Source: Tistlia consotensis USBA 355
GTDB lineage: Bacteria; Pseudomonadota; Alphaproteobacteria; Kiloniellales; DSM-21159
Direction of reading: 5' to 3'
Assembly (NCBI RefSeq): GCF_900177295.1
Contig: NZ_FWZX01000006.1
Span: forward strand, 179,140 to 243,139
DNA: 64,000 bases
A program made the translations under genes and the position numbers. Numbering within the stretch: the first letter of the stretch is position 1; each line of letters opens with the position of its first letter. The notes under the pieces are model-generated. The model had not been told where the DNA came from. It was given only the letters and a program-made list of their open reading frames with translations, and searched no databases. This document shows positions 31,550 through 43,693 of this stretch, one piece after another.

Positions 31550-33805
31550 ATGACCGACCGGCAGACGATCCGGGCAGACCATGCCTTCGCCCACTTCTCT
31601 CCCGGCCATAAGGCGCCGGCGCTGAAGACCAGCCGCCGCGGCTTCCTGGGCGGGCTCGGCGCCGGCCTGGTGATCGGCGTCTTCCTGCCCGAGGCCGCGC
31701 GCGCGGCCAACGGCTCCGGCGCCGCCGCCGTGCTCAGCCGGCCGCCCGAGGGGCCCGAGGTCTTCAGCCCCAACGCCTTCGTGCGCATCGCCCCCGACGA
31801 CACGGTGACCGTCCTCGTCAAGCACATCGAGTTCGGCCAGGGCCCCTACACCGGCCTGACCACCCTGGTCGCCGAGGAGCTCGACGCCGACTGGTCGCAG
31901 ATGCGCGCCACCGCGGCGCCGGCCGACGTCAAGCTCTACGCCAACACGCTGTTCGGCATCCAGGGCACCGGCGGCTCGACCGCCATGGCGAATTCCTACC
32001 TGCAGATGCGCAAGGCGGGGGCCGCCGCGCGCGCCCTGCTGGTCGCCGCCGCGGCGGAGGAATGGGGCGTGCCGGCCGGCGAGATCACCGTCTCGAAGGG
32101 CGTCGTCGGCCATGCCGGCAGCGGCCGGTCGAGCGGCTTCGGCGCGCTCGCCAGGAAGGCCGCCGGCATGACCCCGCCGGCCGAGCCGGCGCTCAAGGAC
32201 CCCAAGGACTTCGTGCTGATCGGCACCGACCGGCCGAAGCTCGACACCGCCGACAAGACCGACGGCAAGGCGCTCTACACCCTCGACCTCTACCGCGACG
32301 GCATGCTGGCCGTCGCGGTCGCCCATGCGCCGAGCTTCGGCGCCAGGCCGGCCAGGTTCGACGAGGCGGCGGCGCGCGCGGTCAAGGGCGTCGAGGCGGT
32401 CCGCGGCATCCCGCAGGGTGTCGCGGTCTACGCCCGCAACACCTACGCCGCGCTCAAGGGCCGCGCCGCCCTGGCGGTCGAGTGGGACTTCGCCGAGGCC
32501 GAGACCCGCTCCTCGGAGACGCTGTTCGCGACCTACCGCGAGCAGGTCATGCAGACCGGCACGCTCGCCACCGACCGCGGCAAGACGACGGAGGTCCTGG
32601 CGTCCGGCGCCACCAGCCTGGAAGCGGTCTACGAGTTCCCCTTCCTGGCCCATGCCCCGATGGAGCCGCTCGACGCCGTGCTGGAGATGAAGGACGGCGC
32701 CGTCGAGGTCTGGATGGGCAGCCAGCTGCAGACCGTCGACAGGGGCACCATCGCCGGCGTACTCGGCCTGCCGAAGGAGAAGGTGACGCTCAACACCCTG
32801 CTCGCCGGCGGCAGCTTCGGCCGGCGCGCGCAGCCGGACTCGGACTTCGCGGCCGAGGCCGCGGCGGTCATGAAGGCGCTCGGCCGCGACGGCGCGGTCA
32901 AGCTGGTCTGGAGCCGCGAGGACGACATCCGCGGCGGCCGCTACCGGCCGCTGACCGTGCACCGGCTGCGGGGCGCGCTCGACGAGACGGGCAGGATCGT
33001 CGCCTGGGACCAGACCATCGCGACCCAGTCGCTGGTCGCCGGTTCGCCCTTCGAGGGCATGATCAAGGACGGCATCGACCCGACGACGGTCGAGGGGGCC
33101 GAGGACCTGCCCTACGACATCCCGAACCTGCGCGTCAGCCTGCACACCATGAAGACCGGCGTGCCGCCGCTCTGGTGGCGCTCGGTCGGCCACACCCACA
33201 CCGGCTACGCCACCGAGACCTTCCTGGACGAGCTGCTGGAGAAGGCCGGCAAGGATCCGGTCGAGGGGCGGCTCGCCCTGCTCGGCAGCGACAAGGCGCG
33301 CTATCGCGGCGTGCTACAGCGGGTCGCCGAGCTGGCGGGCTGGGGCGGCGCGGTCCCCGAGGGACGCGCCTGGGGCGTCGGGCTGCACAAGTCCTTCAAC
33401 ACCTACGTCGCGCAGATCGCCGAAGTCTCGGAAGGCCCCGACGGCCCGCGCGTCCACCGGGTCTGGTGCGCGGTCGACTGCGGCGTCGCAGTCAACCCGA
33501 ACATCATCCGGGCGCAGATGGAGGGCGGCATCGGCTACGGCCTGGGGGCCGTGCTGTTCGACGAGATCACGCTCGGCGATCAGGGCCGCATCACGCAGTC
33601 GAACTTCGACGACTACCGCTCGCTGCGCATCCACGAGATGCCCGCGGTCGAGGTCGCCATCGTCGAGTCCCGCGAGGCGCCGACCGGCGTCGGCGAGCCG
33701 GGCGTGCCGCCGATCGGCCCGGCCGTCGCCAACGCCTGGCGCCGGCTGACCGGGCAGTCGCTGCGCCGGCTGCCCTTCCTCTCCGGCCGCATGATGGGAG
33801 GCTGA
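31550..33805 (+). CDS. Molybdenum hydroxylase, Mo-cofactor subunit (isoquinoline 1-oxidoreductase beta type), Tat-exported
   Basis: A 751-residue catalytic subunit. A twin-arginine signal ([20 protein letters not shown], Arg29-Arg30) directs the folded enzyme to the periplasm. Later motifs include [20 protein letters not shown] and [17 protein letters not shown], the last holding the catalytic glutamate. The family oxidises aldehydes or N-heterocycles with water as oxygen source. There is no FAD subunit gene; the cytochrome encoded next probably takes the electrons. Actual substrate unknown. Confidence 0.9.
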   Translation: MTDRQTIRADHAFAHFSPGHKAPALKTSRRGFLGGLGAGLVIGVFLPEAARAANGSGAAAVLSRPPEGPEVFSPNAFVRIAPDDTVTVLVKHIEFGQGPYTGLTTLVAEELDADWSQMRATAAPADVKLYANTLFGIQGTGGSTAMANSYLQMRKAGAAARALLVAAAAEEWGVPAGEITVSKGVVGHAGSGRSSGFGALARKAAGMTPPAEPALKDPKDFVLIGTDRPKLDTADKTDGKALYTLDLYRDGMLAVAVAHAPSFGARPARFDEAAARAVKGVEAVRGIPQGVAVYARNTYAALKGRAALAVEWDFAEAETRSSETLFATYREQVMQTGTLATDRGKTTEVLASGATSLEAVYEFPFLAHAPMEPLDAVLEMKDGAVEVWMGSQLQTVDRGTIAGVLGLPKEKVTLNTLLAGGSFGRRAQPDSDFAAEAAAVMKALGRDGAVKLVWSREDDIRGGRYRPLTVHRLRGALDETGRIVAWDQTIATQSLVAGSPFEGMIKDGIDPTTVEGAEDLPYDIPNLRVSLHTMKTGVPPLWWRSVGHTHTGYATETFLDELLEKAGKDPVEGRLALLGSDKARYRGVLQRVAELAGWGGAVPEGRAWGVGLHKSFNTYVAQIAEVSEGPDGPRVHRVWCAVDCGVAVNPNIIRAQMEGGIGYGLGAVLFDEITLGDQGRITQSNFDDYRSLRIHEMPAVEVAIVESREAPTGVGEPGVPPIGPAVANAWRRLTGQSLRRLPFLSGRMMGG

Positions 33806-33808
33806 GTC

Positions 33809-34450
33809 TTGCTGAAGTACGTGTTCCTGACGGCGAGCGCGATCACGCTCGCCGCCGGCCTGATCCTGCCGGCACCGGCGCAGCAGGCGAAGCCGCACGC
33901 CACGGCCCTGCCGCAGAGCCTGAAGAGCGTCGAGGACTTCGCCGGTATCGCCGACCAGCGGCAGCGCAGCCTCGCCCTGTTCCAGGAGATCGGCAAGGTG
34001 GTCACCCATCCCCGCTGCGTGAACTGCCATCCGCGCGGCGACAGCCCGCTGCAGGGCGACGACGGACACCTGCACCAGCCGCCGGTGCAGCGCGGCGAGG
34101 CCGACTTCGGCGTCGCCGGCATGCACTGCAACACCTGCCACGGCACGCAGAACGTCGCGTTCCTCGCCAAGCCGGGCAGCATTCCGGGCCACGAGCCCTG
34201 GATGCTGGCGCCGAAGACGATGGCCTGGGAGGGCAAGAGCCTGGGCGAGATCTGCACCCAGCTCAAGGACCCGGCCCGCAACGGCAACCGCTCGCTGGCC
34301 GAGATCCAGGACCACATGGCCAACGACGGCCTGGTCGGCTGGGGCTGGCACCCGGGCCCGGGCCGCACGCCGGTGCCCGGAACCCAGAAGCAGTTCGGCG
34401 AGCTGGTCAAGGCCTGGATCGACAGCGGCGCGGCCTGTCCCGCCGGGTGA
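33809..34450 (+). CDS. Periplasmic diheme cytochrome c of the hydroxylase
   Basis: A 213-residue exported protein with two heme c sites, Cys70-x2-Cys73-His74 (RCVNCHPRG) and Cys107-x2-Cys110-His111 (HCNTCHGTQ). A signal peptide covers residues 1-25. TTG 33809 is likely the start, with GGGAGG 7 bases upstream and only 3 bases after the Mo-subunit stop. I infer it accepts electrons from the molybdenum hydroxylase and hands them to the respiratory chain. Confidence 0.85.
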   Translation: MLKYVFLTASAITLAAGLILPAPAQQAKPHATALPQSLKSVEDFAGIADQRQRSLALFQEIGKVVTHPRCVNCHPRGDSPLQGDDGHLHQPPVQRGEADFGVAGMHCNTCHGTQNVAFLAKPGSIPGHEPWMLAPKTMAWEGKSLGEICTQLKDPARNGNRSLAEIQDHMANDGLVGWGWHPGPGRTPVPGTQKQFGELVKAWIDSGAACPAG

Positions 34451-34460
34451 GGCGCGCGGC

Positions 34461-34483
34461 GCCGGCCGGTTCAGCCGGCCGGC
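34461..34483. terminator. Bidirectional hairpin overlapping a stop codon
   Basis: GCCGGCCGG (34461-34469) pairs perfectly with CCGGCCGGC (34475-34483) around the loop TTCAG. The loop contains the minus-strand stop codon of the response regulator, and the hairpin lies 10 bases after the cytochrome stop, so it can serve both convergent transcripts. Confidence 0.5.
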
Positions 34484-34896
34484 AGCAGATCGGCAACCTG
34501 GCTGCGGAAGTCCTGCAGCGGGAAGGGCTTGGATAGTGCGGCGTCGGCGCCGAGCAGCCGGGCGACCGGCAGCATGTCGGCACCGCCGCCGTCGCCGCCG
34601 GAGATCGCCAGGATCGGCAACCGGCGCGTCCAGTTGCGGATCGCCCGGATGAGCTCGAGGCCGTCGCCCCTCGGCATGAAGACGTCGGTGACGACCAGGT
34701 CGACCGGCGTCTCGGCGAGCCGCTCGATCGCCCCCCACCCGTCCGGCGCGGTCAGGACGCGATAGCCGGAAGCACGCAGGCAGGCGGACAGCAGGTCCCG
34801 GGCATCCTCCTCGTCGTCGATCAGCAGAATGGTCGCATGGCGCGACGCGGCCACCGGTTCCGACGCAGGTCGCTCGCTCTCTCGACAGTCCGACAT
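34471..34896 (-). CDS. Receiver-only response regulator
   Basis: A 141-residue single-domain CheY-like protein. The acidic pocket is IDDEED near residues 26-31, the phospho-acceptor is Asp71 (VVTDVFMPRGDG), and the conserved Lys lies in LSKPFPLQDF. No output domain. ATG 34896 is preceded by GGGGAG. It is a clear paralogue of the next regulator upstream, with the same spacing and the shared segment ETPVDLVVTD. Confidence 0.88.
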   Translation of the reverse strand: MSDCRESERPASEPVAASRHATILLIDDEEDARDLLSACLRASGYRVLTAPDGWGAIERLAETPVDLVVTDVFMPRGDGLELIRAIRNWTRRLPILAISGGDGGGADMLPVARLLGADAALSKPFPLQDFRSQVADLLPAG

Positions 34897-34922
34897 CCCG
34901 TCGCTCCCCCGCATCCGGCCGC

Positions 34923-35384
34923 TCAGTTGTCGTTGGCGCTGCGCGGCGCGGCCTCGCAGCAGCCCGGCAGCAGGTCCCGGACCTGCTGTTCCAGCACCTT
35001 GATCGGGAAGGGCTTCGGCAGCACGGCGTCGGCGCCGAGCAGGTGGGCGATCGGCAGGTAGTCCATCGTGACGTAGGCGCTGCTGCCGGAGATCGCCAGG
35101 ATCGGCAGGTGGTCGGCGCAGTCGCGGATCGCCCGGATGACCTCGAGGCCGTCGAACTCCGGCATGAAGAGGTCGGTGATCACCAGGTCGACCGGCGTCT
35201 CGATCAGGGTCGCGACCGCCTCGCGGCCGTTCTCGCTGGTCAGCACCTGGTAGCCGGCGCTCTCCAGCGTCGCAGCAATCAACGCGCGCATGTCCGGATC
35301 GTCGTCGATGACCAGGACGGTCGGCCTGCAGGGCGCGCCGGCAAGGCCGTCCGAGGCACTTCTCTGGTAAGGATAACCGGTCAT
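34923..35384 (-). CDS. Receiver-only response regulator (tandem paralogue)
   Basis: A 153-residue CheY-like protein with IDDDPD, phospho-acceptor Asp71 (VITDLFMPEFDG) and Lys in LPKPFPIKVL. It lies 26 bases ahead of the other receiver gene on the same strand; the two arose by tandem duplication. Divergent from the LuxR-type regulator. Such stand-alone receivers often serve as phosphate shuttles for hybrid kinases. Confidence 0.88.
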   Translation of the reverse strand: MTGYPYQRSASDGLAGAPCRPTVLVIDDDPDMRALIAATLESAGYQVLTSENGREAVATLIETPVDLVITDLFMPEFDGLEVIRAIRDCADHLPILAISGSSAYVTMDYLPIAHLLGADAVLPKPFPIKVLEQQVRDLLPGCCEAAPRSANDN

Positions 35385-35508
35385 TAAGGCTTGCTCCCGA
35401 CTCTTGGCCTTCGGCGCGACGCGTGGTGCGTCCGTGGCAGTACCGCGACGCTATCGGGGCTTCGGCTCTCGCCATAGCTGTCGAAAGGGTGATAATCGGA
35501 TCGGATCG

Positions 35509-36216
35509 ATGCCTGACCGTTTGGATAGGTCACGGGACCGGATTGGACTGGCAGTGGTGGAGCGGAGCAGCCTGCGGATCCTGATCGCCGACGACCACCC
35601 GCTCGTCGGCGACCTGCTCGAGGTCTATATCCGCCGGGCCCTGCCCGAGGCCGAGGTCGTCTCGGTGGCCAGCCTGCCGGCGGCGCGAACGGCGCTCTCG
35701 GAGGCCGCGGACTGCACCCTGGCGCTGCTCGACCTGAACATGCCGGGCATGGGCGGCGCCGAGCAGGTCGCCGAACTGCGCCGGGACTTTCCGGAGACCC
35801 GCTTCGCGATCATCTCGGGCACCGGGGACCATCGGGCGGTGCGCGCCTGCCTCGGCGCCGGCGCCATCGGCTTCCTGCCGAAGACCCTGACCGGCCAGGC
35901 GATGGTCGACGCGATCCGCCTGATGGCGGGCGGGGGCAGCTACCTGCCCATCGAGATGCTGACCCAGCCCGCCGAGCCGGAGCCGACCGCCGGCGGCCCG
36001 GCGCTGACGCCGCGCGAGCGCGAGGTGCTGGACCTGATCCTGGAAGGCACGCCGAACAAGCTGATCGCGTACCGGCTGGAGATCTCCGAGCCGACCGTGA
36101 AGCTGCATCTGCGCGGCCTGTTCCGGAAGTTCTCCGCGGCCAACCGCACCCAGCTGGTCGCCGAGGCGATGGCCGCCGGCTTCGTGCCGAGCCGGACGAC
36201 CTATCCGAAAGGATAG
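35509..36216 (+). CDS. NarL/LuxR-type response regulator
   Basis: A 235-residue two-domain regulator. The receiver has the DDHPLVGD pocket, phospho-acceptor Asp75 (LALLDLNMPGMGG) and LPKTLTGQ with the conserved Lys. The C-terminal LuxR helix-turn-helix is LTPREREVLDLILEGTPNKL followed by ISEPTVKLHLRGLFRKF. ATG 35509 is chosen with a weak ribosome site; a GTG near 35554 is an alternative. Divergent from the receiver-only genes and followed by the putative periplasmic and hybrid-kinase genes. Confidence 0.88.
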   Translation: MPDRLDRSRDRIGLAVVERSSLRILIADDHPLVGDLLEVYIRRALPEAEVVSVASLPAARTALSEAADCTLALLDLNMPGMGGAEQVAELRRDFPETRFAIISGTGDHRAVRACLGAGAIGFLPKTLTGQAMVDAIRLMAGGGSYLPIEMLTQPAEPEPTAGGPALTPREREVLDLILEGTPNKLIAYRLEISEPTVKLHLRGLFRKFSAANRTQLVAEAMAAGFVPSRTTYPKG

Positions 36217-36217
36217 G
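36199..36217 (+). other. GAAA-tetraloop hairpin across a stop codon
   Basis: CCTATCC (36200-36206) and GGATAGG (36211-36217) pair around the loop GAAA. The TAG stop of the LuxR-type gene (36214-36216) lies in the stem. No U-run follows. Confidence 0.35.
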
Positions 36218-36304
36218 GTGCGACCTGCCCGCACGGCCAGCTTGTGGCCGCGCCGCCGCTGGGGCAACTGGGCGACCCGTATTCGATTCACCGGAGACAG
36301 CCCG

Positions 36305-36790
36305 ATGACGAAGAGCATCCTGCGCAGCCTCGCGGTCCTGGGCCTCAGCCTGCTGCTCGGCCTCGGCCAGCCCCTGGCCGCCCGCGCCGCCCCCTACCTC
36401 GAGGTCGTCGCCAAGGACGGCACCACCGTCAGCCTGGACAAGGCGCAGTTCGCGGCTCTGCCCCGGACCACGATCGTCACGGAGACCCCCTGGACCGAGG
36501 GCGACAGCCGCTTTTCGGGCGTGCTGCTCCGCGACCTGCTGGCCGCCCTGAAGCTGCCGGTCTCGGCCGTCGCCGCCCGCGCGCTCAACGACTACGAGGC
36601 GACCATTCCGGCCAGCGACATCGAGGGATACGACGTGCTGATCGCCGACCAGCTGAACGGCAAGGCCATGTCGGTGCGCGAAAAGGGGCCGCTCTGGATC
36701 ATCTACCCGCTCTCGGCCCATGCCGAACTGCGCAGCTCCGACACGGAAGCGAAGATGGTCTGGCAGCTGCTCCGCCTGACCCTGCAATAG
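36305..36790 (+). CDS. Small exported protein with an oxidoreductase molybdopterin-binding-like fold
   Basis: A 161-residue protein with signal peptide (MTKSILRSLAVLGLSLLLGL, ending ARA). The mature part resembles a short version of the sulfite-oxidase-type molybdopterin-binding domain (GVLLRDLLAALKLP, ALNDYEATIPASDIEGYDVL, GPLWIIYPLS), with no clear cofactor cysteine. Stand-alone proteins of this kind are frequently encoded directly before sensor kinases or cyclic-di-GMP proteins, and here the hybrid kinase gene starts 16 bases downstream. I infer a periplasmic ligand- or redox-sensing accessory role. Confidence 0.65.
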   Translation: MTKSILRSLAVLGLSLLLGLGQPLAARAAPYLEVVAKDGTTVSLDKAQFAALPRTTIVTETPWTEGDSRFSGVLLRDLLAALKLPVSAVAARALNDYEATIPASDIEGYDVLIADQLNGKAMSVREKGPLWIIYPLSAHAELRSSDTEAKMVWQLLRLTLQ

Positions 36791-36806
36791 GACCCGGCCG
36801 CAGGCC

Positions 36807-39470
<2,664 letters not shown>

Positions 39471-39475
39471 GCGGC

Positions 39476-39502
39476 GGCAGGCCGCCCGGCCCGGCGCCTG
39501 CC
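39476..39502. terminator. Hairpin between convergent kinase and porin genes
   Basis: GGCAGGC (39476-39482) pairs with GCCTGCC (39496-39502), with an inner G+C-rich loop that can pair further. It fills the 33-base gap between the kinase and the porin. Confidence 0.4.
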
Positions 39503-39503
39503 T

Positions 39504-40601
39504 TCAGAAGTCCACCACGATGCCGCCGACCAGGGCGTAGCCACTGTTGTCCGAGGCGCCGCCGTCGTAGTCGACGCGGTAGGCCGAACTCTTGAGGGAG
39601 ACACCCGGGCCGAGCGCGTAGGCCGTCGAGAGCATGAAGACGTCGCTGAGGTCGTTGCCGGACAGGGCGACATCCCCCTTGGCCTGGCCGTGGTAGTGGC
39701 TGAGGCTGAACGCCCAGGGGCCGGTCTGATAGGCCAGGCCGACGTCGTAGCCGTGGCCGTCCAGCGAGATCGCGGGATCCGTGCCGCCGGCGGCGCTGCC
39801 CGCGGTGTGCGCGTAGGAGCCGCCGAGGGTGAAGCCGGCGTAGCCGAGGTTGAGGCCGAAGGCGTAGCCCAGCGCGTCGTCGACGCCGGCCACGCTGTCG
39901 GGCGCCGTCGCGCGCAGGAAGGTGGCGGAGGCCGCGACCGCCACGGGCCCGCGATCGCCCCCGAGGTCCAGCCGGTCCACGAAGTTGCCGCCCAGTGCGA
40001 CGCCGTCGTGATAGCGGCCGTCCCCCGGCTGCTCGTTGTTCATCTGCTCGAACTCGGGGATATAGGACGCGCCGAACTGGAAGCCGGCGATGCGCGGGGT
40101 GAAGTAGGTGACCTTCGTCGCCTTGTCCTCGCCCAGGTAGAGGTAGGTCGATTCGAAGGCGGAATCGGCGTCGCTCGCCGTCGGATTGTGGACCCAGTCG
40201 GAGACGTCGCCGTCGTTGAGCCCGATGCCGACGTCCGGCGCCGCGTAGTGCATCAGGGCCGCCGCGCTGTCGCGGTCGCCGATTTCGACCCGGCCGAACG
40301 CGCCCTCCGTATGAAGGAACGCCTCGATGAACTGCTCGAAGTCGGGATCGCTGCCCCAGTCGACCCTGACGCTGACGCCGAACTGCAGGCCGTTGTCGAG
40401 CGTCGTCTCCCCCTCGAGCTCGAGCCGCAGGTCGCTCTTCACGTCGGCGCCCGAATAGTGGTGCTGATCGCTGTGGCCGTAGCCGAGCCACTGCTCCATG
40501 TAGCCCGCGAGGCCGATCTCGACCTGCGCCTCGGCCGGCGACACCGCCGAGAGCACCCCTGCCGCCAGGCCGGAGCCAGCCGCCCAGATATGCTTGCGCA
40601 C
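39504..40601 (-). CDS. Outer-membrane porin
   Basis: A 365-residue general-porin-type protein (Gram-negative trimeric beta-barrel, alphaproteobacterial kind). A signal peptide ends at SPAEA. The mature part shows alternating aromatic strands (VEIGLAGYMEQWLGYGH, LGYAFGLNLGYAGFTLGGSY) and ends in the outer-membrane sorting residue Phe (VGGIVVDF). GTG 40601 is preceded by a run of G. Next gene on the strand is the amidohydrolase operon, separated by 220 bases. Confidence 0.85.
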   Translation of the reverse strand: MRKHIWAAGSGLAAGVLSAVSPAEAQVEIGLAGYMEQWLGYGHSDQHHYSGADVKSDLRLELEGETTLDNGLQFGVSVRVDWGSDPDFEQFIEAFLHTEGAFGRVEIGDRDSAAALMHYAAPDVGIGLNDGDVSDWVHNPTASDADSAFESTYLYLGEDKATKVTYFTPRIAGFQFGASYIPEFEQMNNEQPGDGRYHDGVALGGNFVDRLDLGGDRGPVAVAASATFLRATAPDSVAGVDDALGYAFGLNLGYAGFTLGGSYAHTAGSAAGGTDPAISLDGHGYDVGLAYQTGPWAFSLSHYHGQAKGDVALSGNDLSDVFMLSTAYALGPGVSLKSSAYRVDYDGGASDNSGYALVGGIVVDF

Positions 40602-40821
40602 TGCAGTCCCCCCGCTTCACCGGCGGGGCGCCCCCTCAGCGGCGCCCGCCGCGACTCATTGTCGCGGAAGATCGTGCAGCGGCGCCGCGGATGCAATCGA
40701 GCCGGACGATCCGGCGGTTCAATTCCGGCCACGCCTGCGTGAGCGGCCGCCCGTCAGCTGCCGGCCGGCGCGACAGGAGGCCGACGCGGGAGCCGGGGCC
40801 GCTGCCGCGGGACCTTCGACC

Positions 40822-41694
40822 TCAGGCGGCGGCGCGCCGCCGGGCAAAGTCGCCGAGCTCGGCGATCAGCGTCGTGCAGTCCGCCCGGACCTTGGCAAAG
40901 CCGGGGCTGCGCTCGAAGCTGGCCTCGTCGCAGTAGAGCGCGCGGTTGATCTCGATCTGCAGCGAATGGCGGCCCTCGGCCGGTGCCGAATAGCGGCGCA
41001 CCAGCTCGACGCCCTTGTAGGGCCAGTTCAGCACCACCTCGTAGCCGAGTGCCTCGAAGATCTCCGCGACCCGCCGGGTCAGTGCCGGATCGCAGGTCGT
41101 GCCGTCGCGGTCGCCGAGGATGATCTCGGGCCGCGCGACCGGCCCGTCCTCGGTCGTCGGGTCGCCCTGGGAGGGCATCGAGTGGCAGTCGATGTGCCAG
41201 ACCGCCCCGTGGCGGCGGTGCGCGTCGTCGAGCAGGCCCTTCAGGGCCGTGTGGTAGGGCCGCCAGCAGCTCTCGATGCGCGCCTCGACCTCGGCGACGG
41301 TCAGCTTGCGGTCGTAGATCGCCTGCCGGCCTTCGATGCGGCTCCAGATCAGGCCGACGCCGCGCCCGGTCTTGGGGCCGGCCTGGGTCGGATGCGGCCA
41401 GGTCCCCTCGACCATCGCTGGGTCGAGATCCTCGGGCGCCCGGTTCGGGTCGATGTAGACCCGGCTGAAGCGCGCGGCGAGCAGCGGCGCGCCCTGCTCG
41501 GGCGCCGCGCCGTAGAGCTCGTCGATGTAGGCGTCGCGGCCGCGCAGCAGGGTCTCCGTCGACAGCAGGGAGCCCATGTCCTCGGGAAACCAGCTGCCGC
41601 TGTGCGGGCTGTCGAGGACCAGCGGCCCCGCCTCGTCCGGCTGGTGGAGGTCGTAGGCGGGATGGGCGGCGGGATGGGCGGCGGCTCGGCTCAT
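40822..41694 (-). CDS. N-formylglutamate amidohydrolase-family enzyme
   Basis: A 290-residue member of the family (HutG type) that hydrolyses N-formylglutamate to formate and glutamate in histidine degradation. Motifs are LVLDSPHSGSWFPED, AVWHIDCHSMP and SLQIEINRALYCDE with metal-binding residues. It begins 8 bases after a peptide-type ABC ATPase gene and is the last gene of that operon; no other hut genes are present. That placement suggests it acts on an imported formylated or acylated amino compound rather than in the standard histidine route. Confidence 0.85.
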   Translation of the reverse strand: MSRAAAHPAAHPAYDLHQPDEAGPLVLDSPHSGSWFPEDMGSLLSTETLLRGRDAYIDELYGAAPEQGAPLLAARFSRVYIDPNRAPEDLDPAMVEGTWPHPTQAGPKTGRGVGLIWSRIEGRQAIYDRKLTVAEVEARIESCWRPYHTALKGLLDDAHRRHGAVWHIDCHSMPSQGDPTTEDGPVARPEIILGDRDGTTCDPALTRRVAEIFEALGYEVVLNWPYKGVELVRRYSAPAEGRHSLQIEINRALYCDEASFERSPGFAKVRADCTTLIAELGDFARRRAAA

Positions 41695-41702
41695 GGTGTC
41701 AC

Positions 41703-42707
41703 TCAGCTCTGGTCGTTGAGATGGCAGGCCGAATAGCGGCCCGGGGCGATCTGCTTCAAGAGCGGCCGTTCGACGCGGCAGCGCCCGATGGCGTGGGGAC
41801 AGCGCGGATGGAAGGCGCAGCCCGGCGGCGGGTCGAGCGGCGAAGGGATCTCGCCCTCGACCGGCTTGAAGATGCGGTGCCGGCTGTCGATGCGCAGCAC
41901 CTCGGCGAGCAGCGCCCGGGCATAGGGATGGTTGGCCCCGGCGAAGAGCTGCTCGGTCGGCGCGATCTCGACGACGCGCCCGAGGTACATGATGACGACA
42001 CGGTCCGAGAGATGCTCGACCACGCCGAGGTCGTGGCTGATGAAGAGGTAGGTCAGGTCGAAGCGCTCGCGCAGCTCCATGAAGAGGTTGAGCACCTGGG
42101 CCTGGATCGAGACGTCGAGCGCCGCCACCGACTCGTCGCAGACCAGGAACTCGGGCCTGACCGCCAGCGCCCGGGCGATGCCGACGCGCTGGCGCTGGCC
42201 GCCGGAGAACTGGTGCGGGTAGCGGCGCCGGTAGCTCGGATCGAGACCGACGCTGGTCAGCACCTCGTCGACGTAGTCGGCCAGCTCGGCGCGCCCGACC
42301 AGGCCGTGGACCAGCGGCGCCTCGCCGACGATCTCGGCGACCTTGAGGCGCGGGTTGAGCGAGGCGAAGGGGTCCTGGAAGATCATCTGGATCTTCAGCG
42401 CCGCCTTCTTGGCCTCGGCGCCGGCGGCCTTGGTGATGTCCTTGCCGCGGTAGGTGAGCCGGCCCTCGCTGGCCGGCAGGATCCCCGCGACGACGCGGCC
42501 CAGCGTGGACTTGCCGCAGCCCGATTCGCCGACCAGGCCGACGACCTCGCCCTCGGCGACCGCCAGGTCGACCTCCTCGACCGCATGCACGACCTGGTCG
42601 CGCAGCCGGGCGCCGAGCCGGGCGGCGATGCGCTCGGCGAGGTCGAGGCGCCGGACGAAGCGCTTCGAGACCCCTTCCAGGCCGAGCAGCGGCTGGGGCG
42701 CGCTCAC
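41703..42707 (-). CDS. Peptide-type ABC transporter ATPase (DppF/OppF family)
   Basis: A 334-residue ATPase with Walker [10 protein letters not shown] (residues 60-68), signature [16 protein letters not shown], Walker [17 protein letters not shown] and the C-terminal cysteine motif ([17 protein letters not shown]) of oligopeptide ATPases. The usual Asp-Glu-Pro of Walker B reads DES here. The start overlaps the upstream ATPase stop in ATGA. Works as a pair with the other ATPase. Confidence 0.9.
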   Translation of the reverse strand: MSAPQPLLGLEGVSKRFVRRLDLAERIAARLGARLRDQVVHAVEEVDLAVAEGEVVGLVGESGCGKSTLGRVVAGILPASEGRLTYRGKDITKAAGAEAKKAALKIQMIFQDPFASLNPRLKVAEIVGEAPLVHGLVGRAELADYVDEVLTSVGLDPSYRRRYPHQFSGGQRQRVGIARALAVRPEFLVCDESVAALDVSIQAQVLNLFMELRERFDLTYLFISHDLGVVEHLSDRVVIMYLGRVVEIAPTEQLFAGANHPYARALLAEVLRIDSRHRIFKPVEGEIPSPLDPPPGCAFHPRCPHAIGRCRVERPLLKQIAPGRYSACHLNDQS

Positions 42708-43693
42708 GACACGGCCTCGCCGACCGGATGGTGGCAGCGCAGCGTCCGCCCCGCCTCCGGGCGACGCTCGGCCGGCGGCTCCGCGGCGCAGTCGGCCTCG
42801 GCGTTCGGGCAGCGCGTGCGGAAGGCGCAGCCGCCGGGCAGCGCGAGGAGCGAGGGTGTCATGCCGGGGATCTGCGCCAGCGGCACGCCGCGCCGGTTGC
42901 GGCTCGGCACCGAGCCGATCAGCCCGGCCGTGTAGGGGTGCCGCGGCCGGTCGAGCACCGCGTCGACCGGGCCGGACTCGACGATGCGGCCGGCGTACAT
43001 CACGCAGACCCGGTCGGCGAGGCCGCTGACCACCGCCAGGTCGTGGGTGATCCAGACCAGGGCCGTGCCGCTCTCGCCGCAGAGCTTCTGCATCTCGTAG
43101 AGGATCTGCGCCTGGATCGTGACGTCGAGCGCCGTGGTCGGCTCGTCGGCGATGATCACAGCCGGCTCGTTGAGCAGGGCGATGGCGATGGCGACGCGCT
43201 GGCGCATGCCGCCGGAGAACTGGTGCGGATAGGCCGAGAGCCGCTCCTCGGGCGCCGGGATGCCGACCCGGCCGAGGGCGTCGCGGGCGCGGCGCCGCGC
43301 CTCGGCGCGGTCGACCCCATGGTGCGCCCGGACGGCCTCGATCATCTGGGTGTCGATGCGCAGCACCGGGTTCAGGGTCATCATCGGGTCCTGGAAGATC
43401 ATGGCGATGCGGTTGCCGCGCAGCGCGCGCAGCCGCCTCTCGCCGGCGTCGACCAGGTTCTCGCCCTCGAGCAGCACGCGGCCGCCGACGATCCGGCCCG
43501 GCGGATCGACCAGGCCGAGGATCGAGAAGCCGGTCACCGACTTGCCCGAGCCGGACTCGCCGACCAGGCCCAGCACCTCGCCGCGGGCGACCTCGAAGCT
43601 GACGCCGTCGACCGCCCGCGCGACGCCGGCCCTGGTGAAGAACTGCGTCTCCAGCTGCTCGACGCGCAGCAGCGGCTCGGCGGTCCTGGCCAT
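42704..43693 (-). CDS. Peptide-type ABC transporter ATPase (DppD/OppD family)
   Basis: A 329-residue ATPase with Walker [10 protein letters not shown] (residues 45-53), Q-loop [14 protein letters not shown], signature [16 protein letters not shown], Walker [14 protein letters not shown] and the C-terminal four-cysteine-type motif ([16 protein letters not shown]). Its ATG overlaps the stop of the upstream permease gene. Partner of the DppF-type subunit. Confidence 0.9.
   Translation of the reverse strand: MARTAEPLLRVEQLETQFFTRAGVARAVDGVSFEVARGEVLGLVGESGSGKSVTGFSILGLVDPPGRIVGGRVLLEGENLVDAGERRLRALRGNRIAMIFQDPMMTLNPVLRIDTQMIEAVRAHHGVDRAEARRRARDALGRVGIPAPEERLSAYPHQFSGGMRQRVAIAIALLNEPAVIIADEPTTALDVTIQAQILYEMQKLCGESGTALVWITHDLAVVSGLADRVCVMYAGRIVESGPVDAVLDRPRHPYTAGLIGSVPSRNRRGVPLAQIPGMTPSLLALPGGCAFRTRCPNAEADCAAEPPAERRPEAGRTLRCHHPVGEAVS

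Noticed and set aside
40711..40735. tRNA-like T-loop GGTTCAATTCCGG
   Set aside because: The flanking bases do not form a T-stem, no acceptor stem or CCA is present, and no anticodon arm can be found.
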